A program made the position numbers and the translations under genes. The notes beneath the pieces are model-generated. The model saw only the letters and a list, made by a program, of their open reading frames with translations. It made no database searches and was not told where the DNA came from. Source: Gordonia pseudamarae (GTDB taxonomy: Bacteria > Actinomycetota > Actinomycetes > Mycobacteriales > Mycobacteriaceae). Taken from it: 64,000 nucleotides of DNA. Below are positions 25,091 through 33,314 of the stretch, in pieces. Location of the stretch: the NCBI RefSeq assembly GCF_025273675.1, contig NZ_CP045809.1:4898001-4962000 (forward strand). Direction: 5' to 3'. Every line of letters starts with the position of its first letter. The first letter of the stretch is position 1.

Positions 25091-25909
25091 ATGAACGCAC
25101 CGACATCTCCGCCGGCATCGTCATCGGGCACCAGTGAGGCCGGCACCATCGGGACCACCTTCATCGACGGCATCGCCCGCCTGACGCTGAACAATCCACG
25201 CCGCAAGAACGCGATCAACCTCGACATGGCGGCCGCCGTCGTCGAGTTCTGCGACCGCGTCACCGACGACCTCAGCATCGGCGCCGTGATCGTGGATGCG
25301 GCCGGGCCCTACTTCTGCAGCGGCGCCGACACACGTGACCTGGCGGCCTCCTCTGCCGACCCGGCGTCTCCGGAGGCCGTCCGGCGCACGTCGGCGGTCT
25401 ACGGGTCGTTCGTGCGAGTCGGCGAGCTGCCGGTACCGACCGTGTCGGTGGTCGTCGGCGGAGCGGTCGGGGCCGGACTCAACCTCGCGCTCGCCACCGA
25501 TATGCTGATCACGACTCCGGAGTCGTTGCTGGAGAGCGGCTTTCTCGCACGGCGTATCCATCCGGGCGGTGGCCACCTCGCGCTGCTCGGGCGCAAGGTG
25601 GGCTGGTCGACCACGATCGCGATGGCCACCTGCGGTGCGTCGATGACCGGATCGGAGGCGGTCGAGCGCGGACTGGCCCATGCCGCGGTTGCGGCGGAGG
25701 AGATCGCCTCCTACGCCGAGCAGCTCGTGGCTCCGGCGGCCGAGGATCCCGAACTCACCCGCCGGATCCTGCGGAGCGCCCGCCTCGAACTCGGCCCGCC
25801 CGCGGTCAGCCTGCCGTCGGCCCTGGAGATCGAGCGTGGTGTCCAGATGTGGTCGATGTCCCGTAAGGGCAAGCAGGCGTGGTCCTCTCGCGGACCGCAG
25901 CGCTCATGA
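25091..25909 (+). CDS. Enoyl-CoA hydratase/isomerase family protein
   Basis: The 272-residue crotonase-fold protein has LTLNNPRRKNAIN at the N-terminus, the oxyanion segment FCSGADTRDLA and a second glycine-rich segment VGGAVGAGLNLALATD. The usual first catalytic glutamate position is not obvious, so isomerase or hydratase activity is left open. ATG 25091 was chosen: it lies 17 bp after the palindrome, whereas an earlier in-frame start would overlap it. It is the first gene of a six-gene run ending at 31127, with each junction an ATGA overlap. The operon looks like a CoA-ester degradation unit. Confidence 0.87.
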   Translation: MNAPTSPPASSSGTSEAGTIGTTFIDGIARLTLNNPRRKNAINLDMAAAVVEFCDRVTDDLSIGAVIVDAAGPYFCSGADTRDLAASSADPASPEAVRRTSAVYGSFVRVGELPVPTVSVVVGGAVGAGLNLALATDMLITTPESLLESGFLARRIHPGGGHLALLGRKVGWSTTIAMATCGASMTGSEAVERGLAHAAVAAEEIASYAEQLVAPAAEDPELTRRILRSARLELGPPAVSLPSALEIERGVQMWSMSRKGKQAWSSRGPQRS

Positions 25910-27066
25910 CTGCCTCCGCACCGTCGGCCGCGGCCGCGGTGAACGACCGCACTCTGACCGAGCTGCGCGGCGAGGTGCGGGCCTTCCTGCGCGATGAGCT
26001 CGCGCAGGGCCGGTTCACCCCCTCCTGCGACAGTTGGATGTCGGGTTGCGATCCCGAGTTCAGCAAGCGGGTCGCCCTGCACGGGTGGCTGGGCATGACC
26101 ATGCCACTCGAATACGGCGGGCACGCGCGCAGTCCACTCGAACGGTTCGTGGTGAGTGAGGAGATGCTGGCTGCGGGAGCTCCTGTCGCGGCGCATTGGA
26201 TCGCCGACCGCCAGATGGCTCCCGGCATCCTCGCGCACGGGACACAGGCGCAGAAGTCGCGCTATCTACCTGCCATCGCAGCAGGCGAAGCGTTCTTCGC
26301 CATCGGTATGAGCGAACCCGACTCCGGCTCCGATCTTGCCGGAATACGCACTTGTGCAAAAGATCTGGGAGACTCCTGGCGTCTATCGGGAACCAAGGTC
26401 TGGACCACTCAGGCACACAACTCGCACGCCATGGTGGTCCTCGCACGCACAGACGGGCGGCCCGAGGATCGCCAGCAGGGACTGTCGCAGTTCATCGTCG
26501 ACCTCCCGCATCCCGATGTCGAGATCCGTCCGATCCGCAGCATCGACGGCGAGGCGCATTTCAACGAGGTGATCTTCCACGACGCTGTCCTCCCCGCAGA
26601 CGCCCTGCTCGGCGTCCGGGGCGCCGGATGGGCCCAGGTGATGGGTGAACTCGCCTACGAGCGGTCCGGCCCCGAGCGTTACCTGTCCACGATGCCGCTC
26701 TTGCGCGCGTGGGCCGACCGGTTGCGTCGCGGCGAGACCACCGACGCCCAGCGGGTCACGCTGGGCAACCTCACCGCGCACGCCTGGGCGTTACGCCACA
26801 TGTCGTGGTCCGTTGCCCAAGAGCTCGCCGCAGGGCGCAAACCCGACGTCCTGGCCGCAATGGTCAAGGACGCCGGCTCGTCCTTCGAAGGCGAACTCGT
26901 GGAGGCGATCCGATCGTCGAGCGGCGTGACGGCCCGGCGCGACGAACAGGACCCTTTCGCCACGCTGCTCGCCGGCGCGGTTCTACACACGCCCGCATTC
27001 ACCTTGCGCGGCGGCACCAACGAGATCCTGCGCGGGATCGTGGCACGCGGATTGGGAATTCGATGA
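25906..27066 (+). CDS. Acyl-CoA dehydrogenase (larger partner of a pair)
   Basis: The 386-residue acyl-CoA dehydrogenase has FAIGMSEPDSGSDLAGIRT for flavin and substrate binding, a KVWTTQAH strand, AYERSGPER and a C-terminal RGGTNEILRGI. The Glu in AYERSGPER is a candidate catalytic base; the C-terminal Glu position of short-chain enzymes is replaced here. ATG 25906 overlaps the previous stop. It is followed directly by a second, more divergent dehydrogenase gene, the arrangement of heterotetrameric steroid side-chain dehydrogenases in mycobacteria. A short-chain steroid or cyclic acyl-CoA is a plausible substrate. Confidence 0.88.
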   Translation: MTASAPSAAAAVNDRTLTELRGEVRAFLRDELAQGRFTPSCDSWMSGCDPEFSKRVALHGWLGMTMPLEYGGHARSPLERFVVSEEMLAAGAPVAAHWIADRQMAPGILAHGTQAQKSRYLPAIAAGEAFFAIGMSEPDSGSDLAGIRTCAKDLGDSWRLSGTKVWTTQAHNSHAMVVLARTDGRPEDRQQGLSQFIVDLPHPDVEIRPIRSIDGEAHFNEVIFHDAVLPADALLGVRGAGWAQVMGELAYERSGPERYLSTMPLLRAWADRLRRGETTDAQRVTLGNLTAHAWALRHMSWSVAQELAAGRKPDVLAAMVKDAGSSFEGELVEAIRSSSGVTARRDEQDPFATLLAGAVLHTPAFTLRGGTNEILRGIVARGLGIR

Positions 27067-28202
27067 CCGACATACGCGCCGAGCTGCGCCGGACCACCAC
27101 CGACATCATCAATCGCCTCGGCACCCGCCTGGAGACACCCGCGGGCACCGACACCGCCCTCTGGGAAGCACTGGTGGACGCCGGTTTCACCGAGATCGGT
27201 GTCGACGAGCAGGACGGTGACGCCGGCGGCACACTCGCCGATGTGCTCGCTGTCGTGGCCGCCGTCGCGGGTGCGGGTGCGACGATTCCGCTGATCGAGC
27301 ACACGGCCCTTGCCAAGTGGCTGGCCGCCCGGGCGGGGATCGCGCTCGACGTCACCGACGCGGGCGGGCCGACATCAACCGTGACGGTGGCGATCGGCGA
27401 CGATCTCCGCATCGAGGCGACGGACGGCATCACTACCGTGCACGGCACCGCACACGAGGTCGTCTCGGGCGGTGCGCGATTCGTGCTCGTGGCGGTGCCC
27501 GATACCGCGGACGCGACCACCCTCGCCCTGGTCGATCTCGGTGCCGATGGCGTGACGGTGAGCGGCGGAACCGACCTGGTGGGGACTGCCCTGGCCGACG
27601 TCGACTTCGCCGACGCCGCCGCGATCCAGACCGGACGTGCACCGGTGAGCATCGACGAGGTCCGCACTCGCGGGGCACTCGCGTACGCGGTGGCCCTGGC
27701 CGCGGCCGCCCAACGGGTTCGCGACATCACCGTCGCCTACGCGGGTCAGCGCGTCCAGTTCGGGCGTCCGCTCACCAAGTTTCAGGCGATCCAGCAACGT
27801 TTGGCTCAGCTCGCCGGGACGACGGCCCTGATGACGGCGGCGGCCGATGCCGCGACCCGGGAGTTCGACGCCTCGGGTGACGAACGGGTGGTCGCGGCCG
27901 CGAAGACCGTCACCTCGGCATCGGCCCGGGACATCGCCTCGGCGGGTCATCAGATCCACGGGGCGATCGGATTCACCGCAGAGCACAGCCTGGGCCGATC
28001 GACGACCTCGCTCTGGTCCTGGCGCGACCGCTTCGGAAACGAACAGGACTGGGCGCGGGTACTCGCCCGGCACATTCTCGACGATGGCGTCGACGTGTGG
28101 GACATCATCGTCGGCGACTCCGGATCATCCGGGGACGTCGGCGCGACATCGCCGTCCCGATCCGGGTCGGACGCACGGCACCAGGAAGGAACCCACGCAT
28201 GA
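27063..28202 (+). CDS. Acyl-CoA dehydrogenase (divergent partner subunit)
   Basis: The 379-residue protein keeps the C-terminal half of the family (VQFGRPLTKFQAIQQRLAQL, then GHQIHGAIGFTAEHSLGR), but its N-terminal half is alanine-rich and lacks the clear flavin-binding segments of its neighbour. The C-terminus has a serine/glycine-rich tail of about 35 residues. Its start overlaps the previous stop by ATGA, which supports a complex with the preceding dehydrogenase in which only one subunit type carries a full active site. That assembly is inferred from known steroid dehydrogenase pairs. Confidence 0.83.
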   Translation: MTDIRAELRRTTTDIINRLGTRLETPAGTDTALWEALVDAGFTEIGVDEQDGDAGGTLADVLAVVAAVAGAGATIPLIEHTALAKWLAARAGIALDVTDAGGPTSTVTVAIGDDLRIEATDGITTVHGTAHEVVSGGARFVLVAVPDTADATTLALVDLGADGVTVSGGTDLVGTALADVDFADAAAIQTGRAPVSIDEVRTRGALAYAVALAAAAQRVRDITVAYAGQRVQFGRPLTKFQAIQQRLAQLAGTTALMTAAADAATREFDASGDERVVAAAKTVTSASARDIASAGHQIHGAIGFTAEHSLGRSTTSLWSWRDRFGNEQDWARVLARHILDDGVDVWDIIVGDSGSSGDVGATSPSRSGSDARHQEGTHA

Positions 28203-29461
28203 CGACCGCACCGAGCGACACCCAGCCGCAGGACTCTGCGATCGATGCGCGTGCCGCCTGGCGGTCCGCATCCGATCCCGAAAACCGCGGTGCCCTCGCG
28301 GGCCTGCGGGTGCTGGATCTGAGCCGGGTGCTGGCCGGGCCGCTCGCGGCCCAGATGCTGGCCGATCAGGGTGCCGAGGTACTCAAGGTGGAGGCGCCCT
28401 CGGGTGACGAGACACGCGGCTGGGGACCACCTTTCGTCAGCGAGGACAGCAGCGCCTACTACACCGGCATGAATCACAGCAAAGACAACCTGTGCCTGGA
28501 TCTGCGGACCGAGGCCGGGCGGGATGTCCTGGGACATCTCCTCGATGCCGCCGACGTGGTGATCGAGAACTTCAAGGCTGGCACACTGTCGAGATGGGGT
28601 TTCGACTACGAATCGGTTCTCGCCGAACGCAATCCCACCCTCGTGTATACCCGAATCACCGGGTTCGGGGTCGACGGTCCAATGGCCGGTGCGCCGGGAT
28701 ACGACGCGGTGCTGCAGAGCTTCGGTGGCCTGATGAGCATCAACGGATACCCCGACGGGAACCCGCTCCGCGTGGGGGTGCCCATCGTCGACATCGTCGC
28801 GGCCAACATGGCGTTCTCTGGAACGCTGCTCGCGCTTCTCGAACGCGAGCGCAGCGGTCTCGGACAACTCGTGGACATCACCCTGCTCGATGCGGTGGTG
28901 TCGATTCTGCATCCGCACTCGGCGAACTGGACCGCCAGCGGCGCGGTTCCGCAGCGCACCGGCGACGTCCATCCCACGGTGGTCCCCTACCAGGTGTTCG
29001 ACGCGGCCGACGGGCAGATCTTCATCAGCGCGGCGAACGATCGCCAATTCGCCTCTCTCACTCAGATTCTCGGTATGCCCGAGTTGGCTTCCGATCCGCG
29101 ATTCACCACCAACGGCCAGCGGCATGCCCACCGCGCGGAACTGATCGGCATCCTCTCGGAGGTCGTGTCGGCGCGCCCGCGCGTCGAACTCGCCGACCTG
29201 CTCGATGCGGCCGGCGTAGCGTCGAGTCCGGTTAACACGATCGACCAGGCGCTGCGCGAACCTCAGGTCCGTCACCGCGGGCTCTTCCTGGATACCGAGG
29301 ACTACCGGGGCGTAGGTGTGCCACTGTCGTTGAGCCGCTCCAGATCTCGTCCCCCTAGGCCGGCAGCCGCGCGTGGTGAACACACTGTCGCGGTCCTCGA
29401 GGCCATGGGATACGCGCCCGCACACATCGACGCGTTGCTCAACGAGGGCGTCCTCGGATGA
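28199..29461 (+). CDS. Class III CoA-transferase (CaiB/BaiF family)
   Basis: The 420-residue protein has the family N-terminus LRVLDLSRVLAGPLAAQMLADQGAEV, VEAPSGDETR, and the conserved catalytic aspartate in PGYDAVLQS. It would move CoA between a donor thioester and a carboxylic acid, so it could activate the substrate of this operon without ATP. ATG 28199 overlaps the previous stop and has an AGGAAGGA site. An upstream in-frame extension of 34 arginine-rich residues lies inside the dehydrogenase gene and is rejected. Confidence 0.9.
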   Translation: MTTAPSDTQPQDSAIDARAAWRSASDPENRGALAGLRVLDLSRVLAGPLAAQMLADQGAEVLKVEAPSGDETRGWGPPFVSEDSSAYYTGMNHSKDNLCLDLRTEAGRDVLGHLLDAADVVIENFKAGTLSRWGFDYESVLAERNPTLVYTRITGFGVDGPMAGAPGYDAVLQSFGGLMSINGYPDGNPLRVGVPIVDIVAANMAFSGTLLALLERERSGLGQLVDITLLDAVVSILHPHSANWTASGAVPQRTGDVHPTVVPYQVFDAADGQIFISAANDRQFASLTQILGMPELASDPRFTTNGQRHAHRAELIGILSEVVSARPRVELADLLDAAGVASSPVNTIDQALREPQVRHRGLFLDTEDYRGVGVPLSLSRSRSRPPRPAAARGEHTVAVLEAMGYAPAHIDALLNEGVLG

Positions 29462-30132
29462 GCATCGGGGTGGACCGCGCAGGTGTCGGACGTGCCGCCG
29501 GGCGTGTGGCGAACGAACTGGAACGACGCATCGTGACCGGAGAACTGTTGCCCGGACAGCCGATTCGCCAGGAGTTGATGGCCGAACAGCTCGGCGTCAG
29601 CCGACTCCCGATCCGCGAGGCATTGCGGCAGCTCACCGCCGAAGGCCTGGTGGCCCACACACCGAACGTCGGCTATGTGGTGGCCCGTCTGGACCAGGAC
29701 GAGATCGAACAGATCTATCTCATGCGCGCCGCGCTCGAACCCGAGGTTCTGCGGTCCCTGCCTCGACTCGCCGGCACCGCGATGCGCGAGGTGTCAGATG
29801 CAGCGGCGCGAGTGCGGTCGGCGGCCGAGCGGGGTGATCTCCTCGAGATGCGTCTGGAGAACCGGACGTTCCACTTCGCCATGTTCGACAGGTCACCGCT
29901 GCAGCTGGTCGTGTCCGAGCTGCGCAGGCTGTGGACGCTCGCGATGCCGTATCACGCGGTCTACCTCTACGACCCCGAGGCGAGGGCACGAGTGCTCGCC
30001 GAACACGACGCGATGGTCGACGCCCTGACCGACGGCGACAACGACAGAGTCGTCGCGTTGATGGCACAGCATCGGCAGGGTGGCGAAAGCGGGGCCACGG
30101 TGGTCCTGCAAACCTCGAGGAGAACGCCATGA
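29458..30132 (+). CDS. GntR family regulator, FCD subfamily
   Basis: The 224-residue protein has an N-terminal winged helix (LERRIVTGELLPGQPIRQEL, then LGVSRLPIREALRQLTAEGL) and a helical FCD effector domain with LMRAALEPEV and LAEHDAMVDAL. ATG 29458 overlaps the CoA-transferase stop. Sitting inside the operon, it probably controls it through the TTGGATACA-N5-TGTATCCAA site at 25051. The effector is likely an acyl-CoA or acid handled by the operon. Confidence 0.9.
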   Translation: MSIGVDRAGVGRAAGRVANELERRIVTGELLPGQPIRQELMAEQLGVSRLPIREALRQLTAEGLVAHTPNVGYVVARLDQDEIEQIYLMRAALEPEVLRSLPRLAGTAMREVSDAAARVRSAAERGDLLEMRLENRTFHFAMFDRSPLQLVVSELRRLWTLAMPYHAVYLYDPEARARVLAEHDAMVDALTDGDNDRVVALMAQHRQGGESGATVVLQTSRRTP

Positions 30133-31127
30133 CCGATATCACGCACGTCGAAAGCGATGTCCCACTCGATGTCTGGGATCCCGACGTCGCACCCATGGTC
30201 GAGAGAATGCGGCAGTCGGGGGCGACTTCGTTCCGGACGGTCGGCGTCCAGGGCGTCCGGAACAATCTCGAATCCATCGTCCGGCCCACCGGACCCGCGA
30301 TGGCGTCCGTGCATGACGCCGATTGCGAGGGACCCGGCGGGCCGATCCCACTGCGCATCTATCGCCCGCCCACCGCGCCCGGGTCCGGCGCTCCCGCACT
30401 CGTCTGGTTCCACGGTGGCGGCATGATCATGGGCTCTCTCGACTCGTTCGACCGCCTCGCCCGCGACGTCGCGGCAGCCACCGGGGCGGTCGTGGTCAAC
30501 GTCGATTACCGGCTGGCACCCGAGCATCGGTATCCGGCCGGGCACGACGATGCGTACGCCGCGCTGTGCTGGGTGAATCGGCACGCCGACCAGATCGGGG
30601 TCGACCGCGCGCGGATCGGTGTCGGCGGGGACAGCGCCGGCGGCGGCCTGGCCGCGGCGACGGCCCTGCGGTCACGCGACGAACACGGCCCGAACATCTG
30701 CCAGCAGATCATGTTCTACCCTGGGCTGGAGCGCCCGGTCGACCGGCCGTCGATGAGGCGATTCGGCAACAGCGCATTCCTCACCGTCGACGACATCACC
30801 TGGATGAAGAACCTCTACCTCGGCGACGATCCGGCCCTCGACGACGAGTACGGGAGCCCGGCACTGGCGACCGACCTCGCCGGGCTCCCACCGGCGATCG
30901 TCGTGACCGGATTCGCCGATCCGCTGCGCGACGGCGTCGAGGAGTACGGCCGCCGTCTGCAGGACGCCGGTGTACCGACCGCAATTCTGCGCTATCCCGG
31001 TGTGGGACATGGCTTTGCCATGCAGACATCAACGGTCGCACGGGCACGTACGGCGATGGCCGAGGTCGGCGCGCTGGCTGCGGCGCGGTTCAGTGCCGGT
31101 CAGGCGGATTCGACCGTCTCGGGATAG
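30129..31127 (+). CDS. HSL-family alpha/beta hydrolase (esterase)
   Basis: The 332-residue esterase has WFHGGGMIMG for the oxyanion hole, GDSAGGG for the nucleophile, DYRLAPEHRYPA and a C-terminal GVGHGFA with the catalytic His. Its start overlaps the GntR stop by ATGA, making it the last gene of the operon from 25091. Its 3' end overlaps the convergent SnoaL-like gene by 28 bp. The substrate may be a steroid ester or lactone, but nothing in the sequence decides this. Confidence 0.88.
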   Translation: MTDITHVESDVPLDVWDPDVAPMVERMRQSGATSFRTVGVQGVRNNLESIVRPTGPAMASVHDADCEGPGGPIPLRIYRPPTAPGSGAPALVWFHGGGMIMGSLDSFDRLARDVAAATGAVVVNVDYRLAPEHRYPAGHDDAYAALCWVNRHADQIGVDRARIGVGGDSAGGGLAAATALRSRDEHGPNICQQIMFYPGLERPVDRPSMRRFGNSAFLTVDDITWMKNLYLGDDPALDDEYGSPALATDLAGLPPAIVVTGFADPLRDGVEEYGRRLQDAGVPTAILRYPGVGHGFAMQTSTVARARTAMAEVGALAAARFSAGQADSTVSG

Positions 31128-31621
31128 ACCTGCTCGAACCAGCCCCGCTGCGTGGCGTCGAAGGTACCGAGTTTCATCGCGTGCCGACCCCACGCCTTGA
31201 TGACGTCGAGGAAGGTCGTGACATCGTAGACGTCTTCCTGCCCGCGGAAGCGCCCGTCTCCGGCATAGGTGAGGATACTGACGTGCGGTGCGCTGTAGGT
31301 GGTGCCGTCGCCGGGATCACTCATCACGTTGTCGCACTTGACCACGATCTTCCCGGCCACCTCGTCGATGACATGCCAGTGTTCGTGGAACGCAACGGTA
31401 TGCGAACCCGGGAACTGGGCGAGACTCGGTTCCGCCCACGCCCAGATCCCCTCGCGTCCCTTCAGGGTGCCGGCCATCTGCTCGTGATACACCACGTCGT
31501 CGGTGTACAGCTCGAGGTAGTCGCGCCAGCTGCGCTCACCCGCCCCGGCCTGGTTGACGGTCGTCAGCCAGTTCTGAAACGCCGACTCCAATTCGTCTCT
31601 GCTCCAACTATTCTCGTTCAT
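31100..31621 (-). CDS. SnoaL/NTF2-like domain protein
   Basis: The 173-residue protein has the cone-shaped NTF2-like fold signature: FQNWLTTVNQAG near the start, YLELYTDDVVYHEQMAG, GREGIWAWAEP, and a histidine/tryptophan-rich strand FHEHWHVID. ATG 31621 was selected because the longer frame runs through an arginine-rich region overlapping the reductase gene. Related proteins include ketosteroid-isomerase-like hydratases, but the KSI triad is not obvious here. It has a palindrome copy 44 bp upstream and its own promoter seems likely. Confidence 0.8.
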   Translation of the reverse strand: MNENSWSRDELESAFQNWLTTVNQAGAGERSWRDYLELYTDDVVYHEQMAGTLKGREGIWAWAEPSLAQFPGSHTVAFHEHWHVIDEVAGKIVVKCDNVMSDPGDGTTYSAPHVSILTYAGDGRFRGQEDVYDVTTFLDVIKAWGRHAMKLGTFDATQRGWFEQVYPETVESA

Positions 31622-31664
31622 GGCTCGACCATATCGATCGGGGGACCGAGCCGGTGAGAGCATC

Positions 31665-31680
31665 GCCCGCTGAGCGGGAT
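31665..31680. promoter_or_regulatory. Recurring palindrome GCCCG-CTGAG-CGGGAT upstream of the SnoaL-like gene
   Basis: The CCCG and CGGG arms are complementary, with the self-complementary type CTGAG spacer. It lies 44 bp before the start at 31621. Confidence 0.55.
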
Positions 31681-31701
31681 GTTTAATTCGGTACTGCCGG
31701 G

Positions 31702-32979
31702 TCAGACGCCCGAGGCGCCCTTGAGGAGGCGACGCATCGGGATGTCGTTGTCGGAGAAGAGCTCCGGGCTCAGAGACACGCCCTTGGCGAGTGCATTGCG
31801 AAGGGCGACGAAATCGGCGGGCGAGTTGAGGCACTCGGCAGCGACCAGGGTGTCGTCGGCGAAGTACAGTGCCACCCGCCGGTTGGGCTTGTCCTGGTCG
31901 GTCCGAACCAGCACCGAGGTGTGCCCACCGATCCTGCCGACGATCTGTAGTTTCTGATCGCCCTGATCCGACCAGAACCACGGGGCCGGCCGGGACTGTA
32001 TCGGCAGCCCCAGCAGAACACAGGCCGCGATGTTGGCCTGCTCGATCGCATTGTCCACCGACTCCAGCCGCAGCCGGGTGCCGTCCGGCCTGACGTGGAC
32101 CGTGCAGTCTCCGATGGCCAAGGTGGTCCCGTCCGACGCGACGCAGCGATCGTCGACGACGATTCCGCCGTCACAGGCGAGCCCGAGTTGCTCGGCGAGT
32201 TCGGTCCGCGGTTCGGCACCGACACCAACGACAACCGTGGATGCCGCGATCTCGCGACCGTCGGCCAGCCGTACGGACCGGATCCCGTTGTGGTCGTGCG
32301 TGATCTCCTCCGGGCGGGTGCCTAACACGATGTCGATGGCGCCGGCGCGATGAGCGGTCATCAGTTCGTCGGCGGTCGTCACACCCACCGCGCGCCCCAT
32401 GAGCTGCGAGCCCGCTTCCACGACCGTCACGTCCGCGCCGAGCAGACGTGCGGTAGCCGCCACCTCGAGTCCGATGAAGCCGCCGCCGATGACGACGATC
32501 GGTCCCTTCGACACTCGTTCGGCGATGCGCTGCGCGTGATCCATGTCGCGCAGCACCAACACGTCGGGGTGGTCGGCGCCGGGCAGAGACAGTTGTCTGG
32601 CCCGAGCCCCAGTCGCGAGCACCAGTCGGTCGAACCTCCGTTCACGGGTGCCCGCGTCGTCGGTGACCGCCAGCGCAACGCCATCCTCGGTGTGCCGGAC
32701 CTCGGTCACCCTGGTACCGGTGCAGAGCTCGATCGCCTTCTCGTCGTACTGATCCGGCCGCCGCAACAACAACGACTCCGCCGTCGCGGCCCCTTTCAGC
32801 CAGGCCTTGGACAGCGGCGGCCGCTGGTACGGCAGGTGCCGCTCCTGTGAGTACAACGTGATCGTCCCCGAGAAGCCCTCGGCGCGTAGTCGATCGGCAA
32901 GGTGCACCGCTGCGTGCGACGCGCCGACGACCGCGATGCTCTCGGCGACCGGGGCATCCTGGTCGGCGTGTGAACTCAT
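31702..32979 (-). CDS. FAD-dependent ferredoxin reductase
   Basis: The 425-residue protein has the two Rossmann motifs of putidaredoxin/rubredoxin reductases: GASHAAVHLADRLR for FAD and GGGFIGLEVAATARLLG for NADH. PYQRPPLSK, LVLATGARAR and the AIGDC segment are also present. It would reduce the ferredoxin encoded 5 bp upstream (32984), which feeds the P450 at 33315. The three genes plus the SDR and SMP-30 genes run in one direction and look like one operon. Confidence 0.93.
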   Translation of the reverse strand: MSSHADQDAPVAESIAVVGASHAAVHLADRLRAEGFSGTITLYSQERHLPYQRPPLSKAWLKGAATAESLLLRRPDQYDEKAIELCTGTRVTEVRHTEDGVALAVTDDAGTRERRFDRLVLATGARARQLSLPGADHPDVLVLRDMDHAQRIAERVSKGPIVVIGGGFIGLEVAATARLLGADVTVVEAGSQLMGRAVGVTTADELMTAHRAGAIDIVLGTRPEEITHDHNGIRSVRLADGREIAASTVVVGVGAEPRTELAEQLGLACDGGIVVDDRCVASDGTTLAIGDCTVHVRPDGTRLRLESVDNAIEQANIAACVLLGLPIQSRPAPWFWSDQGDQKLQIVGRIGGHTSVLVRTDQDKPNRRVALYFADDTLVAAECLNSPADFVALRNALAKGVSLSPELFSDNDIPMRRLLKGASGV

Positions 32980-32983
32980 CGCC

Positions 32984-33304
32984 TCACGCCTGTTCGTCGG
33001 GGATGGTCACATGCAGATCGGTTCCCTCGCTGAGAACCAGCTGACACGACAACCGCGAGTTGTCCTCACGATCGGACGCGGTGCACTCGAGCATGTCGTC
33101 CTCGTCCTCGGAGGGATCATCGAACAGTTTCATCTCTGTGGGGTCGAGGTACACGTGGCAGGTCGCGCAGGACAGCGCGCCGCCGCACTGGCCGACGATG
33201 CCGTTCACGCCGTTCTGCACCGCCGTGGACATGACCGAATCCCCGACCGTACCGTCGATGACTCTCTCGACTCCGTCCGGCTGGGTGTAGAACACCTTGG
33301 GCAC
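32984..33304 (-). CDS. 2Fe-2S ferredoxin (adrenodoxin/putidaredoxin type)
   Basis: The 106-residue protein contains CGGALSCATCH and a later RLSCQL cysteine, the four-cysteine pattern of vertebrate-type 2Fe-2S ferredoxins that serve P450s. GTG 33304 is the only sensible start. It lies between the P450 gene (10-bp gap) and the reductase gene (4-bp gap), so the electron chain reductase-ferredoxin-P450 is complete in this operon. Confidence 0.94.
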   Translation of the reverse strand: MPKVFYTQPDGVERVIDGTVGDSVMSTAVQNGVNGIVGQCGGALSCATCHVYLDPTEMKLFDDPSEDEDDMLECTASDREDNSRLSCQLVLSEGTDLHVTIPDEQA

Positions 33305-33314
33305 TTGGGTTCTC

